Source: Caryophanales bacterium UBA3668 (GTDB lineage: Bacteria; Bacillota_I; Bacilli_A; RFN20; CAG-826). From it: 13,619 nt of DNA. Numbering within the stretch: position 1 is the stretch's first letter; every line of letters begins with the position of its first letter. The notes below the pieces were generated by a model. That model worked only from the letters and a program-made list of their open reading frames with translations, was not told the DNA's origin and searched no databases. The DNA lies in assembly GCA_002373085.1 (NCBI GenBank), contig DFJP01000052.1:1-13619 (forward strand). Reading direction: 5' to 3'. Made by a program: the position numbers and the translations under genes. Positions 12,837 to 13,619 of the stretch are shown piece after piece.

Positions 12837-13619
12837 ATGAAAATTCAACTACACGACGGCTCAATTGTCGAAATTGATAAGAACTCCAAAGAAGCGTTTG
12901 AAGTTCTCAATCACTCAACGAGCCACTTATTAGCAGAAGCTATCCAAGAGCTCTATCCAGATGCCTTATTCGGATTTGGTCCAGCAATTGAAGAAGGCTT
13001 CTATTATGACATCGATTTTAAAGAGCAAATCACTGAAGCTGATTTAGCTAAAATCGAAAAGAAAATGCACGAACTTTCAGCAAAAGATGAAAGAATCGTT
13101 AGAGAAGTTCTTCCTAAGGAAGAAGCACTCAAAAGATTTGCAAACAATCCTTATAAGATTGAACTTATCAATGATATTGATGAAGACATCACTATTTACA
13201 CTCAAGGTAAGTTCACAGATTTATGCCGTGGACCACACTTATTAGCCACTGGTCAAATCAAACACTTCAAGTTATTAAACTTAGCTGGTGCTTATTGGAG
13301 AGGAAACTCCAAAAACAAAATGCTTGTTAGAATCTATGGTACAAGCTGGTTCACCGCTGAAGATTTAAATAATCACTTAACAGCGTTAGAAGAACGCAAA
13401 AAGAGAGATCATCGTATTTTAGGAAGACAATTAGGTTTATTCCTTCTTTCTGAATATGGCCCAGGATTCCCATTCTGGCTACCAAACGGAATGATCTTAC
13501 TTGATGAATTAAAGAGATACTGGATGGATGTCCATAAGAGATATGGATATAAATTCATCAACACCCCAATCATTCTTTCTAGAGAATTATGGGAGACTTC
13601 AGGTCACTGGGATCACTAT
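12837..13619 (+). CDS. thrS: Threonyl-tRNA synthetase lacking the TGS domain, 3'-truncated by the window edge
   Basis: Charges tRNA-Thr with threonine and clears mischarged Ser-tRNA-Thr. The 261 codons present start MKIQLHDGSIVEID and reach the editing-site motif HSTSH (H26, H30) within 30 residues, whereas E. coli ThrS has the matching His at 73 after a full TGS domain. The frame closes with a TAG at 12825, so the short N-terminus is real. The editing domain is intact: H26/H30 plus C130 and H134 of CRGPH, and GPAIEEGFYYD and AGAYWRGNSKNKMLVRIYGTSW are strongly conserved. The class II catalytic core starts near LGRQLGLFLLSEYGPGFPFWLP and the window ends inside the motif 1 region (SGHWDHY). 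Motifs 2 and 3 and the anticodon domain are outside. No T-box leader precedes it: the gap to pfkA is only 61 bp. Confidence 0.96.
   Translation, partial: MKIQLHDGSIVEIDKNSKEAFEVLNHSTSHLLAEAIQELYPDALFGFGPAIEEGFYYDIDFKEQITEADLAKIEKKMHELSAKDERIVREVLPKEEALKRFANNPYKIELINDIDEDITIYTQGKFTDLCRGPHLLATGQIKHFKLLNLAGAYWRGNSKNKMLVRIYGTSWFTAEDLNNHLTALEERKKRDHRILGRQLGLFLLSEYGPGFPFWLPNGMILLDELKRYWMDVHKRYGYKFINTPIILSRELWETSGHWDHY

Noticed and set aside
1..13619. Mobile elements, CRISPR arrays, tRNA/rRNA genes, riboswitches, phage genes
   Set aside because: Read on both strands; coding is dense with conserved housekeeping genes and the gaps are too short. No repeats, transposase motifs or tRNA-like folds were seen.

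Overview
The window is ordinary chromosomal core from a low-G+C member of the Bacillota. Everything visible fits the Bacilli / Erysipelotrichia / Mollicutes-related part of that phylum: strongly AT-rich codon use, AGA as the dominant Arg codon, primosome proteins DnaB and DnaI of the B. subtilis type, a short DnaE and a TGS-less ThrS. TGG encodes Trp, no reading frame contains an internal TGA, and the eight complete genes stop with six TAA, two TAG and no TGA. The genome therefore does not use TGA for Trp in these genes. I cannot name the genus.

Layout. (1) 1-2161, plus strand: the 3' part of acetate kinase (ackA), overlapping by one base a DHH-family nanoRNase/pAp phosphatase (nrnA), closed by a strong intrinsic terminator at 2168-2195. 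(2) 2276-9392, plus strand: a DNA replication/repair operon dnaE - polA - mutM-coaE. It starts at a TATAAT box placed so close to the dnaE ATG that the mRNA may be leaderless. The last gene is one continuous frame joining an 8-oxoguanine DNA glycosylase (MutM) to dephospho-CoA kinase (CoaE). (3) 9303-11554, minus strand: dnaB-dnaI, encoding the helicase-loading primosome proteins, convergent with the dnaE operon and overlapping it by 29 bp. Each operon has a terminator-like hairpin lying inside the last gene of the opposing operon. (4) 11500-11809: a 310-bp divergent control region with two perfect DnaA boxes, a third with one mismatch, a 21-bp palindrome, an excellent dnaB promoter and a likely extended -10 promoter for pfkA. 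(5) 11810-13619, plus strand: 6-phosphofructokinase (pfkA), then threonyl-tRNA synthetase (thrS), which runs off the end of the window and lacks the usual N-terminal TGS domain.

How the genes fit together. As I recall them, the same genes lie near each other in B. subtilis (nrnA/dnaE, pfkA, polA-mutM-coaE, dnaB-dnaI, thrS), so this is a compacted and rearranged version of a conserved neighbourhood, with dnaB-dnaI flipped. Functionally it combines lagging-strand/gap-filling polymerases, helicase loading, oxidised-base repair and nanoRNA/pAp disposal with central carbon enzymes (ackA, pfkA, CoA synthesis). DnaA boxes in the region shared by dnaB and pfkA suggest that replication-initiation status feeds into at least the helicase-loading operon. 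I found no mobile element, CRISPR, tRNA, rRNA or riboswitch. The most unusual items are the MutM-CoaE fusion, the reciprocally nested terminators, and the DnaA-box/palindrome region.
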